In this document: piece after piece, positions 11,556 through 21,905 of the stretch
How positions within the stretch are numbered: the stretch's first letter is position 1
How the letters are laid out: every line of letters begins with the position of its first letter
NCBI GenBank assembly: GCA_002682825.1
Contig: NOKP01000010.1
Span: 124,001 to 188,000, forward strand
Length of the DNA stretch: 64,000 nt
Source of the DNA: Neonectria sp. B-13
Lineage: Eukaryota > Ascomycota > Sordariomycetes > Hypocreales > Nectriaceae
Direction of reading: 5' to 3'
The notes under the pieces: generated by a model
What the model was told of the DNA's origin: nothing
Database searches by the model: none
What the model saw: only the letters and a program-made list of their open reading frames with translations
Made by a program: the position numbers and the translations under genes

Positions 11556-12421
11556 ATGAAGCCCGCCAACCCATCAGCATTGCTCAATGCCTTCCAGGGC
11601 TTGAGGATATGCGCATCCTCGCCCCTGCGGCAAATCAGGCGCCCTGTTCAGCAACATTCGAAGACGCTCGATGCGACCCGACGACTCCAGAATGTGCGGG
11701 CCTTCTCGACGACTTCCTCGATGCTGGGCAATTGGCTCGAGCCCAACCTGAACCGAAAGAAGAAGATGGCCAAGGGTCGCCCTCGTGTGGCGACTGGAGG
11801 TTCGGTTAAGGGAACGACTGTGATCTGGGGCGAGTACGGTATCCGGATGACGGATCACCACCGGAGAATTAGCGCCAAGCATTTAAAGGTGGCGGAGGAC
11901 ACCATTAAAACGCGACTCCGTGGCCAGAAGTACCGACTCTACAAGCGAAAGTGCTGTAACGTTGGTGTCTACGTCAGCGGTAACGATGTGAGAACGACCG
12001 CACATGTCCTACAAGAACACCATACTCATAGCTTCACAGATGCGTATGGGTAAGGGAAAGGGTAACTTCGATCATTGGGCGACCAGAATTGCCGTGAGCC
12101 AGGTCTTGTTTGAACTCAGAGGGCGAATCCACGAGCAAGTCGTTAGGGATGCCTTCCGGTTGGCCGGCAACAAGCTGCCAGGTAAGCACTTCAAGTCCTC
12201 TCGAAACTGGATCTCCCTAACATTATGCAGGCCAGTGGGAGTTTGTGAAGAGGGGTGATGCTCCTATGGTTGGAATCACCAAGCTAGAGGATGGCGTGAC
12301 TTTGGAGGACTTGAAGAGGCCGCGAAGACAGATTGCCCCCGTCGAGCTGTTGCAAGAAGCCGCTCCAACCCCGGAGGCCAAGGCAGCCGAGAACACATCT
12401 GCTGCATCTCCCCAGCTCTAG
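11556..12421 (+). CDS. mrpl16: Mitochondrial large ribosomal subunit protein uL16m
   Basis: Three exons, 11556-11987, 12040-12181 and 12231-12421 (introns of 52 and 49 nt, the second with CCCTAAC branch), give 254 aa. The first 60 residues are basic and Ser/Thr-rich (MKPANPSALLNAFQGLRI, then NVRAFSTTSS), a mitochondrial presequence. The uL16 core runs from MAKGRPRVATGG, with MTDHHRRISAKHLKVAEDTIKTRL, through KCCNVGVYVSGND to RMGKGKGNFDHWATRIAVSQ. The last is the signature loop that reaches toward the peptidyl-transferase centre and A-site tRNA. A C-terminal extension (from about 195) of mixed charge is usual in fungal L16m. The frame across both junctions is consistent. Confidence 0.93.
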
Positions 12422-12894
12422 AAATCTAGAAGAATGAGCGGCGAGAGTTATTGACGCCATGTACATTAAGAGGTGTAGAGAATTTGCTGTAAACATGTAC
12501 GAATACTACATTCAAAGCTGTTGATCTAGGTATTCCAACATCCTATCGCATGCAACCAAGGATTGCGCCCGGCGAAGGAGAGCCCATCTTTATCATGATA
12601 TTCTTTCCAACCAGCACGGTGTTCCTTTGATCAATTTATACTCGGCATTAAATAAGTATTGCGCGAGTCCTGGAGCAATTGGCACCCAACGAATTCGTTG
12701 GTACTTCGCAGTGTTCGCACTTGCTGCCTTCAAGGTGTCCCGGCGGTCAACCAGCCAACCGCTGCAGGTGGTAGAGGTGGGGCACAGGCCAACGTGGAGG
12801 TCAGTCAGAATCACTTAACGCGACGACGCGTCCCTCTCATCAAAAAAGCTGTGACCTTCACAATTCCTCCAGCAACATCACCACAGCTCCCACC
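12422..12894. other. Spacer between mrpl16 and rfc5
   Basis: 473 bp in the head-to-tail gap. It contains the mrpl16 3' UTR and the rfc5 promoter, including the MCB pair listed next. Confidence 0.55.
12818..12831. promoter_or_regulatory. MCB pair (ACGCGA, ACGCGT) in front of rfc5
   Basis: The bases acgcgacgacgcgt hold ACGCGA (12818-12823) and a perfect MluI cell-cycle box ACGCGT (12826-12831), 64 bp upstream of the rfc5 ATG. The position and doubling make a functional MBF site plausible. Confidence 0.5.
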
Positions 12895-14064
12895 ATGTCA
12901 CTCATTGTCGACAAGCACCGGCCGAGATCGCTCGATGCCCTGACATATCATCATCAGTTGTCGGAGCGACTCCAGTCCCTCGTACGCACCCCAATCACAG
13001 TTCCCCGATGGATGAGTCCGCTGACCCAGGCTGTAGGCACAAAGTGGCGACTTCCCCCATCTCCTCGTATACGGACCCTCGGGCGCTGGCAAGAAGACTC
13101 GAATAGTGGCAACACTCAAGGAACTCTATGGACCTGGTGTGGAAAAGATCAAGATCGACGCCCGCGTGTTTCAGACCTCGAGCAATCGAAAACTCGAGTT
13201 CAACATCGTTGCCTCCATCTACCACCTCGAGATCACACCATCGGACGTGGGCAACTACGACAGAGTTGTTGTCCAAGACTTGCTCAAGGAGGTTGCACAG
13301 ACACAACAGGTTGATCAGTCGGCAAAGCAAAAGTTCAAGGTTGTGGTCATCAATGAGGCTGACCACCTGACCCGAGATGCGCAAGCGGCGCTGCGACGAA
13401 CGATGGAAAAATACTCACCAAACTTACGTCTGATTCTCTTGGCGAACTCGACTGCCAATATTATTGCGCCGATTCGCTCAAGAACACTGCTGGTCAGGGT
13501 GGCGGCGCCGACCCATGAGGAAATCTGTGACGTTTTGGCTGTGTCCGCCAAGAAGGAGGGTTGGCCGACTGTGAAGGGTCTACACCAAAGAATAGCGGTG
13601 GAGAGCGGACGGAATCTGCGACGAGCATTGCTCATGTACGAAGCCGTGCATGCACAGAAGTAAGCATCCTCATGGATTGACCGAGGATAAAGAGGAGTAC
13701 TAACATCACCCACAGTGAGACAGTTACAGACAGCACGCCCATCCCCCCAGCAGATTGGGAGGCACTGATCGGGCAGATTGCCAAGGAGATATTGGAGGAA
13801 CACACACCAGCCAGGATCCTACAGGTGCGGGCGAAGTTGTACGACCTGTTGACGCACTGCATCCCCCCCACCACAATCCTCAAAACCTTGGCGTTCAAGT
13901 TGATTTCTCTCATTGACGATGGCCTGAAGGGTGAGGTGATCCAATGGGCGGCCTTTTACGAGCACCGGATCAAGACCGGGACCAAGGTCATCTTCCACCT
14001 GGAGGCGTTTGTGGCAAAGTTCATGAGAGTCCTCGAGATGTATCTGATGAGCATGGACATGTAA
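12895..14064 (+). CDS. rfc5: Replication factor C subunit 5 (human RFC3 type)
   Basis: Three exons, 12895-12981, 13037-13659 and 13716-14064 (introns of 55 and 56 nt), give 352 aa, the usual length for this small clamp-loader subunit. It starts MSLIVDKHRPRSLDALTYH. Walker A is at about residues 41-50 (YGPSGAGKKT), followed by the family hallmark SNRKLEFNIVASIYHLEITP, VVVINEADHLTRDAQAALRR in place of a DEAD Walker B, and a RSR arginine-finger motif (APIRSRTLLVR). The C-terminal collar contains AKLYDLLTHCIPPTTILK and ends AFVAKFMRVLEMYL. The degenerate Walker B and the HLEITP block distinguish it from Rfc2-4. It acts with Rfc1-4, and also in Rad17/Ctf18/Elg1 complexes, to load sliding clamps. 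Its neighbour rfc1 encodes the large subunit of the same machine. Confidence 0.95.
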
Positions 14065-17000
14065 GAACTGCTGGGGCGTGCGGACGGCGTTGGGTAGCAA
14101 GGATTGTGCGATTAAATTTTACAATCGTGGTTACAGTGTCCAATGGTTCCCCATAAACCGTTGACAGTGATTGTGTGGCCTCGTGCCCCGCCCTGTCGCC
14201 AGGGAAGAAAATTCTGCTCGAGAAATGGCCTGATGAAGGGGGAGGAATCTCGGGGTTGGCATGAGGGTGCATTGCCAATCCCCGATACAGGCGCTGTACG
14301 TAGCACGGGATGGAGGAACCCAGAGATCTGGGGACGGAGGGGTAGAGTGCGAGTGGGGAATGGGGAAATGGGGAAATGGAGCCATGTGCAGTGGGAAGAC
14401 GGGAGAGTCGGAGGCGCAACACGAACTAGGTCGCATGGACGGAAGGCTGGGCTTTTGTCCCTTTGTTGGGGATTCACGGAGATTTGAGTACTGTACCGGC
14501 ACTTCGAAGGTCTACAACTCCGGCATGATCTTGAGTGATGTTTCTTGATGAGTCCTGAGCACTACGGAGGCCACGGGGCGGAACGTTTATAAAGGCAGCC
14601 TCTCTAGTAGACAGATGTTGTCTCGAAGCCTGATGTTCATGGGGAAGCCGGAAGGACGGGAAGGACGTCATAAGTTGCCCATAGCGCACATGCCTATCAT
14701 CAGCAACGGAGGAACCAGATAAGCATTGATGGTTCGGACCAAACCTCCGACTGATTTCCGCGTGTGAGTGTCACCGAACCCCTCATTGTCCTCTGTCTCC
14801 TAATGAGGGTACGAATGGAGGGGTGTGTGTGGGTGGCGATAGTAGAGGGGAAGTCAATGAGGGGGGTCTAAGTTGTATGGATATGAATGCGAGGTGACGC
14901 AGTAGGTCGTGAGGAATAGCCGCGGAAGTCGAGAGTCGGCTGGATGGAGAAGAAATTTGGGTTGAAGGCTGGTTCAAGCGACACCAGAGAGAGAGAAAGA
15001 GGAAGGATGGTCGCCCCCAGCTTGATGAGCCCGTCGTGTCCGTTGCGTGCGTTGCGTCAGTGATGAACATCTCGGTCGAGTCCCGAAGGCGGCCACACGG
15101 ACGGTTCTCGCAAACACTCACAAGGCACAAGCCACGGCGGGGCCTAGTGGCATCCGTCTTGGGATAGAATCGTGGCGCGAGCACCACCCCTGGACGCAGC
15201 TCGCGTGGCTTCGGTTCGAGATGGGCTTTCGTCCGGGCCGTTGGGGCAGGCCCGGCCTGGGAGCAAGGATGCCGATGGAGTCTCGAGGGTCAAAGGACGG
15301 GTTGGGGAGCATGGAGCATGGGCATGGGTGTTTGTGTGGGAGGTCCTGTTTGGGGTTAGTTCGCTGAAGCTGTGAGAGAGCCCAGGCCGAACTAGCGGCG
15401 AGATGGTGCTTGGAGTGTTCGCTGCAAACTCGGCGTTTGAAGTGCCCCATTTGCTGTGTTTTTGAAACACGAAGGTTTTAGGGGGATCAGATAGCAACGA
15501 CATCAGCGGCGTCAAGCGGTATACGGGATGTGGCGAGGAGGAAGCCACCTATACATGGACGGTGGACTGATGAACAACAATGAAAGATCGAGATTGAGGT
15601 TCAGATGCATTCAGATTCCAGACGGCAATTGAGCGGTGGGCGGGCATGGGAGAGAAGCTACAAGTACTCAGAGATACTTGGGCGTCCGCTAGATGGAGGT
15701 ACCGTTGCAACTTGGACTCTCCCCTGGTCAGTTCTTCTCCGAACTGTCTGGGGGACTTTGTTGAGAAGGGTGTGGGATGGGAGCCGTCGGAGGAGGACGG
15801 CAGGGGCCAGGTACCTATTTACGCCACCAGCCGCAGCCAGTCGAGATGTGGCAGGGCCATGGGCCATTATGAGGACCCGGCGCGCCGTGCGAATGGAAGA
15901 TTTGCCTTGCTTCGGCCAATGAGAAACGCCATGGTATGACCCCGAAGATTTGAATGCGGGGGGAAGGACTTCAAGCGGATGAGGGGCAGCCGTGACCCAG
16001 CCATGATGAAGCCTGGGAGCCATTGGATAGTTGCAAGTGTAAGTAGGCATTGGGCCCTACAGGGAAGAGACTTGTCCAAGTATGGAGGCCACGGCAACCT
16101 GCATGTCTTCGCCGTAGACCGTGGTGCACGTTGCAAGTAGCACGGCACCTTGCACCTTGCACCATGCAACTTCACGCCTTGCGCCTCCCACGCCGCAGCC
16201 CCGGTCTCGCAGCTCATCCCACGTCCCGGTGGGGGGAGTCACTCCCACCGTCCCAGGCCCGGATCACAAGCCAGGATCCCACAGCCCTCCAACAGCCTCA
16301 AAGAAACTTCCCACAATAGAGCACCGCTGTCGGCGGCTTGTATCGACCAGCAATTAGCAATATCCATTGCCTGCCAGGCCATGTATCGGTCCCTCCGCAT
16401 CCGGCCCATCTCGCTGCCCGCTAGTCCACTCATTACTACTACTAATCGCCTAAGGTAACAATAAGGTAACTAACTCAACTCACTGTCCTAGATAGGAAAC
16501 GGTATCAACCGTCCTCGTCTCCAACTCAGCTTTCCCTCCTTTGAGCTTCTCGGCTCTCACACCTGTCTCATTGCCCCTCCGGTCAGCCAGGATCGACTTG
16601 TACTTCGTACTTTTGGATGATTCGCCTGCGCACGAGGAAGAAAAAGCCCACGCACTTTTTTCCTTCGTGGGCGGATCGGGTCCATTACCATACAAGCCTG
16701 AAGACTGGAGTCAGAACCCATATCTAATAAGTACCGCATGCAAGACCCAGTACTACTGCATCGATGAATGTGGGCGTGTCTCAAATAGTACAGCCGGGAG
16801 TGAACTTGGTGGAAATCTTTAGAGGGCAATAAAACCCCCTTTTTTCGGGAGGGTGCCGTGCACACGACATAAGAAGAAGTGGATGGGATTCAGTGGTGAT
16901 GATCGGCGTACGATAACAGTCGCTTACTACATATGTACGGACATGGAGAGTTTCATCTGTGGGAAGCGCGGAAAGATAGGGCGCGACAGCCTCAGCCTGC

Positions 17001-18256
17001 CAAGGATTCGACAAGGTTTGCCGAGCGCCATCCACGTTGACGGGACGAACCCAGTAACGGACGGCGGCTCCGTCAGCATCCCAAATCGCGTCTTCGTGGG
17101 TGGACTTGGCTGGCCATGACATGGGCCGGCACGAGGCTCCACACGCCGAAGGAACACAACAAACATGGAACCTGTTGAATAGGAACACACAGGGGGACAG
17201 AAGGGCAGGCATCAGCAACACATGGGTGAAGGGAAAGCAAATCAGGACCCAGGGAATGGCCTACGGTAGTTGGGTAGAGTCTAGGTACTTTGTGTGGACG
17301 GTGAGTCTCGCGGATGAAGACGGCGAATTGTCGTCATGAGCCGGATAGGAATTAGACCGGGTCATGGGTGTCGAGGGATGGCATCAACCCGAAAAAGCGA
17401 ATCACAGACAACCCAGCGGGAGCCCTGGAGCTTGGGAGAGGGACATGGAGAGGGACAGGGAGAATGGAGCCATCCGTCCATCGCTGGGCCTCGGGCGTAG
17501 GGGTGCCACGGCCTTTGGCCAGGACACACGGGCAAGGGAGCATGGAAGCGGGAGGCGTGGAGGCATGGAGGCATGGAGGTTGGATGGGCTGCCGGCAATG
17601 GGCTCTCGGTGCAGATGGCGCACAGCCAGCCTTGCTGCCAGCGCCGCTCACCCCTGGACAGCGCCTGGACAGCGCCTGGAGGGCCGGCTCCGAGCCCTGT
17701 CTTGTACGCGGGCGACTGCTCGGGACCTGGCTTCGGGGGAAAGGATCGAGGCCGTCCAGAGCCGCCTATGCTGGGAAGACCCCCCCGGTTCGCCGGGTCC
17801 CGGTCGCCGGTGGTGCAGGTACCGCCCGCTACGTACAGCCATCTTTACCGGACGTACCTCAAGACCTGCCCATGGCGATGAGCCCAATTTTACCATAAAG
17901 AATCACGGGTCCCCAGCTCCCCGCAGACTCACTCATCAGACTCACTTCTTCTTCGTCCCAATCTCTTCCTCCTTTATTATCTCTTCTCCTCTCTACGCCT
18001 TCCTCCTCGTCCTCGACTCATACTCTCAACCTCCGTCTCATCCCCCCCTCTGTGCCAGTACAATCCCGAACGGCGCAAACCACCCGCGGCCCCTCCCGAC
18101 GAGCATAACCGACAGCTGTGAGCACTGCCTAAAAGAGCAGTTCCAGCACAAGCTTCGCGGTCACGCTACCCCGCATCGACGTCGCAGCCGCATCGCATCC
18201 GCATCCGCAGTCGCATCCCAACGAAAAAATTACCCATTTCGTTCCCCAACGAGACA
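14065..18256. other. Long intergenic region upstream of acetyl-CoA synthetase
   Basis: About 4.2 kb between the rfc5 stop and the ACS start. Many open frames are present, some above 100 codons, but they lack ATG starts in good context, splice partners or recognisable residues, and those on opposite strands overlap freely. The last 300 bp is strongly pyrimidine-rich (17,930-18,070), which suggests the ACS transcript starts there. Between about 17,881 and 18,256 I saw no upstream ATG, so the leader may be uORF-free. Confidence 0.5.
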
Positions 18257-21066
18257 ATGGTCGACGTCGAGCAGCTCCAGGCCCCTGTGGCCCTTGAGTT
18301 TGCTCCTGCCCCGGTGGCTGTCGAGTCGGTTCCCATTACCGCTCCCGTAGCCGCAGCCGCCGAGCCTGCGATCCCTGAGCCAGTGATTGCTGCTAAGCCT
18401 GAGGTTCCCGCCGAGCCCGTGGTTGCTGCCGAGTCAGTGCCGGCTACTGAGGCTGCTGTCCCTGAGGCTGCTATCCCTGAGCCGGTTGTTGCTGCTAAGC
18501 AAGAGGTTGCTGCCGAGTCAGCACCTGCTGCCGAGTCAGTCCCTGCTGCTGAGCCGACTGCTGCTGCTGAGCCGGTCGTCTCCCCGATCTCTGAGCAGAT
18601 CCCACCAGCTTTTGTTCATCATGAGCAAGCTGCAGAGAAGACCAAGTCTTCGGTTGTCGCCGAGGCCCACTTGGTCGACACTTTCCGTACGTCCCCTGTT
18701 GTCATGGATCCATCGCCAATTGGAGTAAAATGCTAACATTCTCTAGACCCCCCGGCAAAGATGCTTGAGAGTATGCTCACACCCTATCCCTTTGTTCCAA
18801 TTGAGATCGCTGTCGTCATTTCTGATGCCGCGTTTTCTGTTTTGTCTTGGTTTATGCTCTCTTGGGACTCCCTGATGCTAACCTCGCTACCCTGCAGATC
18901 ATCCCAGCAAGCCCCACCTGGCTAGTGAGTACCCCGAAAATCCACCTGAGCCTCAACATCAGTGAGCTGACCCACACACCCTTGCAGATCTTGAGGAGTA
19001 CCAGACCCTCTACAAGGAGTCCATTACACAGCCCGACAAGTTCTGGGCCGATCGCGCTCGCGAGCTGATTTCCTGGGACCGAGACTTCGAGACCACCCGC
19101 AGCGGCTCTCTCGACAACGGCGATGTCTCGTACTTCAACGAAGGTCGCCTGAACGCTTCATACAACTGTGTTGATCGTCACGCTTTCGCCACCCCGGACC
19201 GTGTTGCCATCATCTACGAGGCCGACGATGCTGCCGAAGGTCGCAATGTCACTTACAGCGAGCTCCTCCGCGAGGTCTCCAGGGTCTCCTGGGTTCTCAA
19301 GCAGATGGGCGTCCGCAAGGGCGACACCGTTGCCATCTACTTGCCCATGATTCCCGAGGCCGTCGTTGCCCTCATGGCCTGTGCCCGTATCGGAGCTGTC
19401 CACTCCGTCATCTTCGCTGGCTTCTCCGCCGACTCCCTGCGTGACCGTGTCGTTGACGCCAACTGCAAGGTCGTCATCACCACCGACGAAGGCAAGCGAG
19501 GTGGCAAGTTGATTGGCACCAAGAAGATTGTCGACGACGCCCTCAAGCAATGTCCCGATGTCACCCACTGCCTCGTTTACAAGCGTACCGGCTCTGAGAT
19601 CCCCTGGACATCTGGCCGTGACTACTGGTGGCATGAGGAGGTCGAGAAGTGGCCCGCCTACATTGCCCCGGAGCCCATGGCTTCCGAGGACCCGCTGTTC
19701 CTTCTCTACACCTCCGGTTCCACTGGCAAGCCCAAGGGCGTTCTGCACACCACCGCTGGCTACCTGCTAGGTGCTGCCATGACCGGAAAATACGTCTTCG
19801 ACATGCACCAGGGTGACCAATACTTCTGCGGAGGTGATGTCGGTTGGATCACCGGTCACACTTATGTCGTCTATGCCCCTCTAATGCTTGGTGTCACCAC
19901 CGTCGTCTTCGAAGGAACTCCCGCCTACCCTAACTTCTCAAGGTACTGGGATATCATTGAGAAGCACAAGGTCACCCACTTCTATGTCGCCCCCACTGCC
20001 CTTCGTCTGTTGAAGCGCGCCGGTGACGAGCACGTCCGTGGGGAGATGAAGCACCTTCGAGTGCTCGGCTCCGTCGGTGAGCCCATTGCCGCCGAGATCT
20101 GGAAGTGGTACTTCGAGGTCATCGGCAAGGAGAAATGCCATGTCGTGGATGTAAGTTTTCCCTCGAGAGAAACGCTGGTTAGCGTGAGCACCAATACTAA
20201 CACTTTGTAGACTTACTGGCAAACTGAGTCCGGCTCCCACGTCATCTGCCCCTTGGCTGGTGTCACTCCTACCAAGCCTGGTAGTGCCTCGTTGCCCTTC
20301 TTCGGCATCGAGCCCGCGATCATTGATCCCGTCTCTGGCGATGAGATTCACGGAAACGATGTGGAGGGTGTGTTGGCCTTCAAGCAGTCCTGGCCTAGCA
20401 TGGCTCGCAGCGTTTGGGGTGCCCACAAGCGATACATGGAGACGTACCTCAAGGTCTACCCAGGCTACTACGTAAGTGACCCGTGTTAAAGAAGCTATAG
20501 ATGGTGAAGTTGCTGACAAAGAACGCTAGTTTACCGGTGATGGTGCTGCTCGTGACCACGAGGGCTTCTACTGGATCCGAGGCCGTGTCGATGATGTTGT
20601 CAATGTCAGTGGCCATCGTCTCTCAACCGCTGAGATTGAGGCTGCCCTCACTGAGCATCACGCCGTGGCTGAAGCTGCTGTTGTCGGTGTGGCGGATGAG
20701 CTCACTGGACAGGCCGTCAACGCTTTTGTTGCGCTGAAGGAGACTGTGGAATCGACCGAGGCTCTCCGCAAGGAACTCATTGTGCAAGTGCGTAAGAGCA
20801 TCGGCCCCTTTGCGGCACCTAAGGCAGTGTTCATCGTGCCATATATGCCCATGACTCGCAGTGGCAAGATTATGCGCCGCGTCTTGCGAAAGATTCTGGC
20901 TGGCGAGGAGGACCAGCTTGGTGATATTACCACGGTAAGTCTACGTAACGCGCAGTGGCGCAGCCCTCTCTCATACTCCGAACCTATACTAACATGAACA
21001 CAGCTCGCTCACCCTAGCGTCGTGGAGAAGATTATCAAAATCGTCCATGATGCGAGGCGGAAGTAA
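18257..21066 (+). CDS. facA: Acetyl-coenzyme A synthetase with long N-terminal extension
   Basis: Seven exons, 18257-18686, 18747-18770, 18898-18924, 18988-20150, 20211-20471, 20530-20934 and 21004-21066, give 790 aa. Catalytic features of the ANL superfamily are intact: the P-loop [11 protein letters not shown] (about 401-411), TYWQTESG (about 549-556), a hinge region with [18 protein letters not shown], and the SGK acetylation/adenylation lysine near 748 (TRSGKIMRR). The enzyme makes acetyl-CoA, AMP and PPi from acetate, CoA and ATP and is needed for growth on acetate or ethanol. Two exons are tiny (24 and 27 nt), in the conserved DTFHPPAKMLE and HPSKPHLA stretch. Residues 1 to about 110 are an extra Ala/Pro/Glu/Val-rich segment with an internal duplication. 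Normal fungal ACS starts close to VVAEAHxVDTF (here about 133) and is around 650-670 aa. No other in-frame ATG lies between 18257 and that motif. The symbol follows Aspergillus usage. Confidence 0.93.
18368..18571 (+). repeat. 102-nt tandem duplication inside ACS exon 1
   Basis: Two imperfect copies with a 102-nt (34-residue) period encode [13 protein letters not shown]... and [13 protein letters not shown].... The first copy starts at residue 38 and the second at residue 72. The nucleotide match is strong at the start of each copy (gcgatccctgagccagt versus gctatccctgagccggt) and fades after about 50 nt. The frame is preserved. Confidence 0.75.
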
Positions 21067-21807
21067 GGGCCGACTAGGACAGCGATGCAATTTATCTAGT
21101 GGAGTTGATATACCAACGGATACAGGGCAAAATGGGAAAGGAAAGCGCAGGTCAAGAATGGACCAGGATACTCTCCCGTGAGGTGTTTTGGGGTTGATGC
21201 TGGATGCAGCCACGAAATGATGGGGATTTTGATGGCTTGGAACCAACTTATGAAAGACTTTTAACTGCATTGCGTGTTTTTGTATACAGACTATTTGAGA
21301 TCAATAAGGGCTCGCAACGAGCAATCATCTTATGTTGAATTGAACACTTATGAGGGTGGAACATGTTACCATAGAACCTGGCTCTCAAGTCATTCTGATA
21401 GAAGCCACCGGTTTGGAAGCTATTGAGCCGTGTGATATTGGGGACGCGTCATGTTACGGGGTTAGAGATAGTGGGATAGGGTCTGAGGCCTTGAGGGTTG
21501 GACTAGGCCCTATGACATCGGAATTAAGCTTCTTTTTGGCTTTGTGAACGGCAAGACTTGCCTTCGGACTTAAGGAGACTTCATAAGGCCGAAAATATCT
21601 GGGTTCCGAGATGGAAAGGACTCGTGAGTCGTGGCGAGGATTCGGAACCGCCGAGACGGAAAGGCTTCGGGAGGAGGAGGAAGTCGTCGTCATCGTAATG
21701 TGGGGAGCTCGAGCTGTCTTGCTACGGTTGGTCAACTGGAAGATGCAATGGAGAATGGGGTTGTGGTTGGATTGGCTTGGCTGGAGATCTGGTGTGTGAA
21801 ATGCAGA

Positions 21808-21808
<1 letters not shown>

Positions 21809-21901
<93 letters not shown>
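21809..21901 (+). repeat. Uninterrupted poly(G) tract, 93 nt
   Basis: Ninety-three consecutive G residues flanked by tgcagac and cacacagatg. It is not in any credible gene. Pure G runs of this length are very rare in fungal nuclear DNA. It may be a real homopolymer, a length-inflated assembly of a shorter run, or an artefact of no-signal G calls in two-colour sequencing. Confidence 0.95.

Positions 21902-21905
<4 letters not shown>

Noticed and set aside
17364..18350. 328-codon plus-strand open frame before ACS
   Set aside because: It overlaps the ACS start in another frame, covers the CT-rich leader, and competing frames of similar size overlap it.
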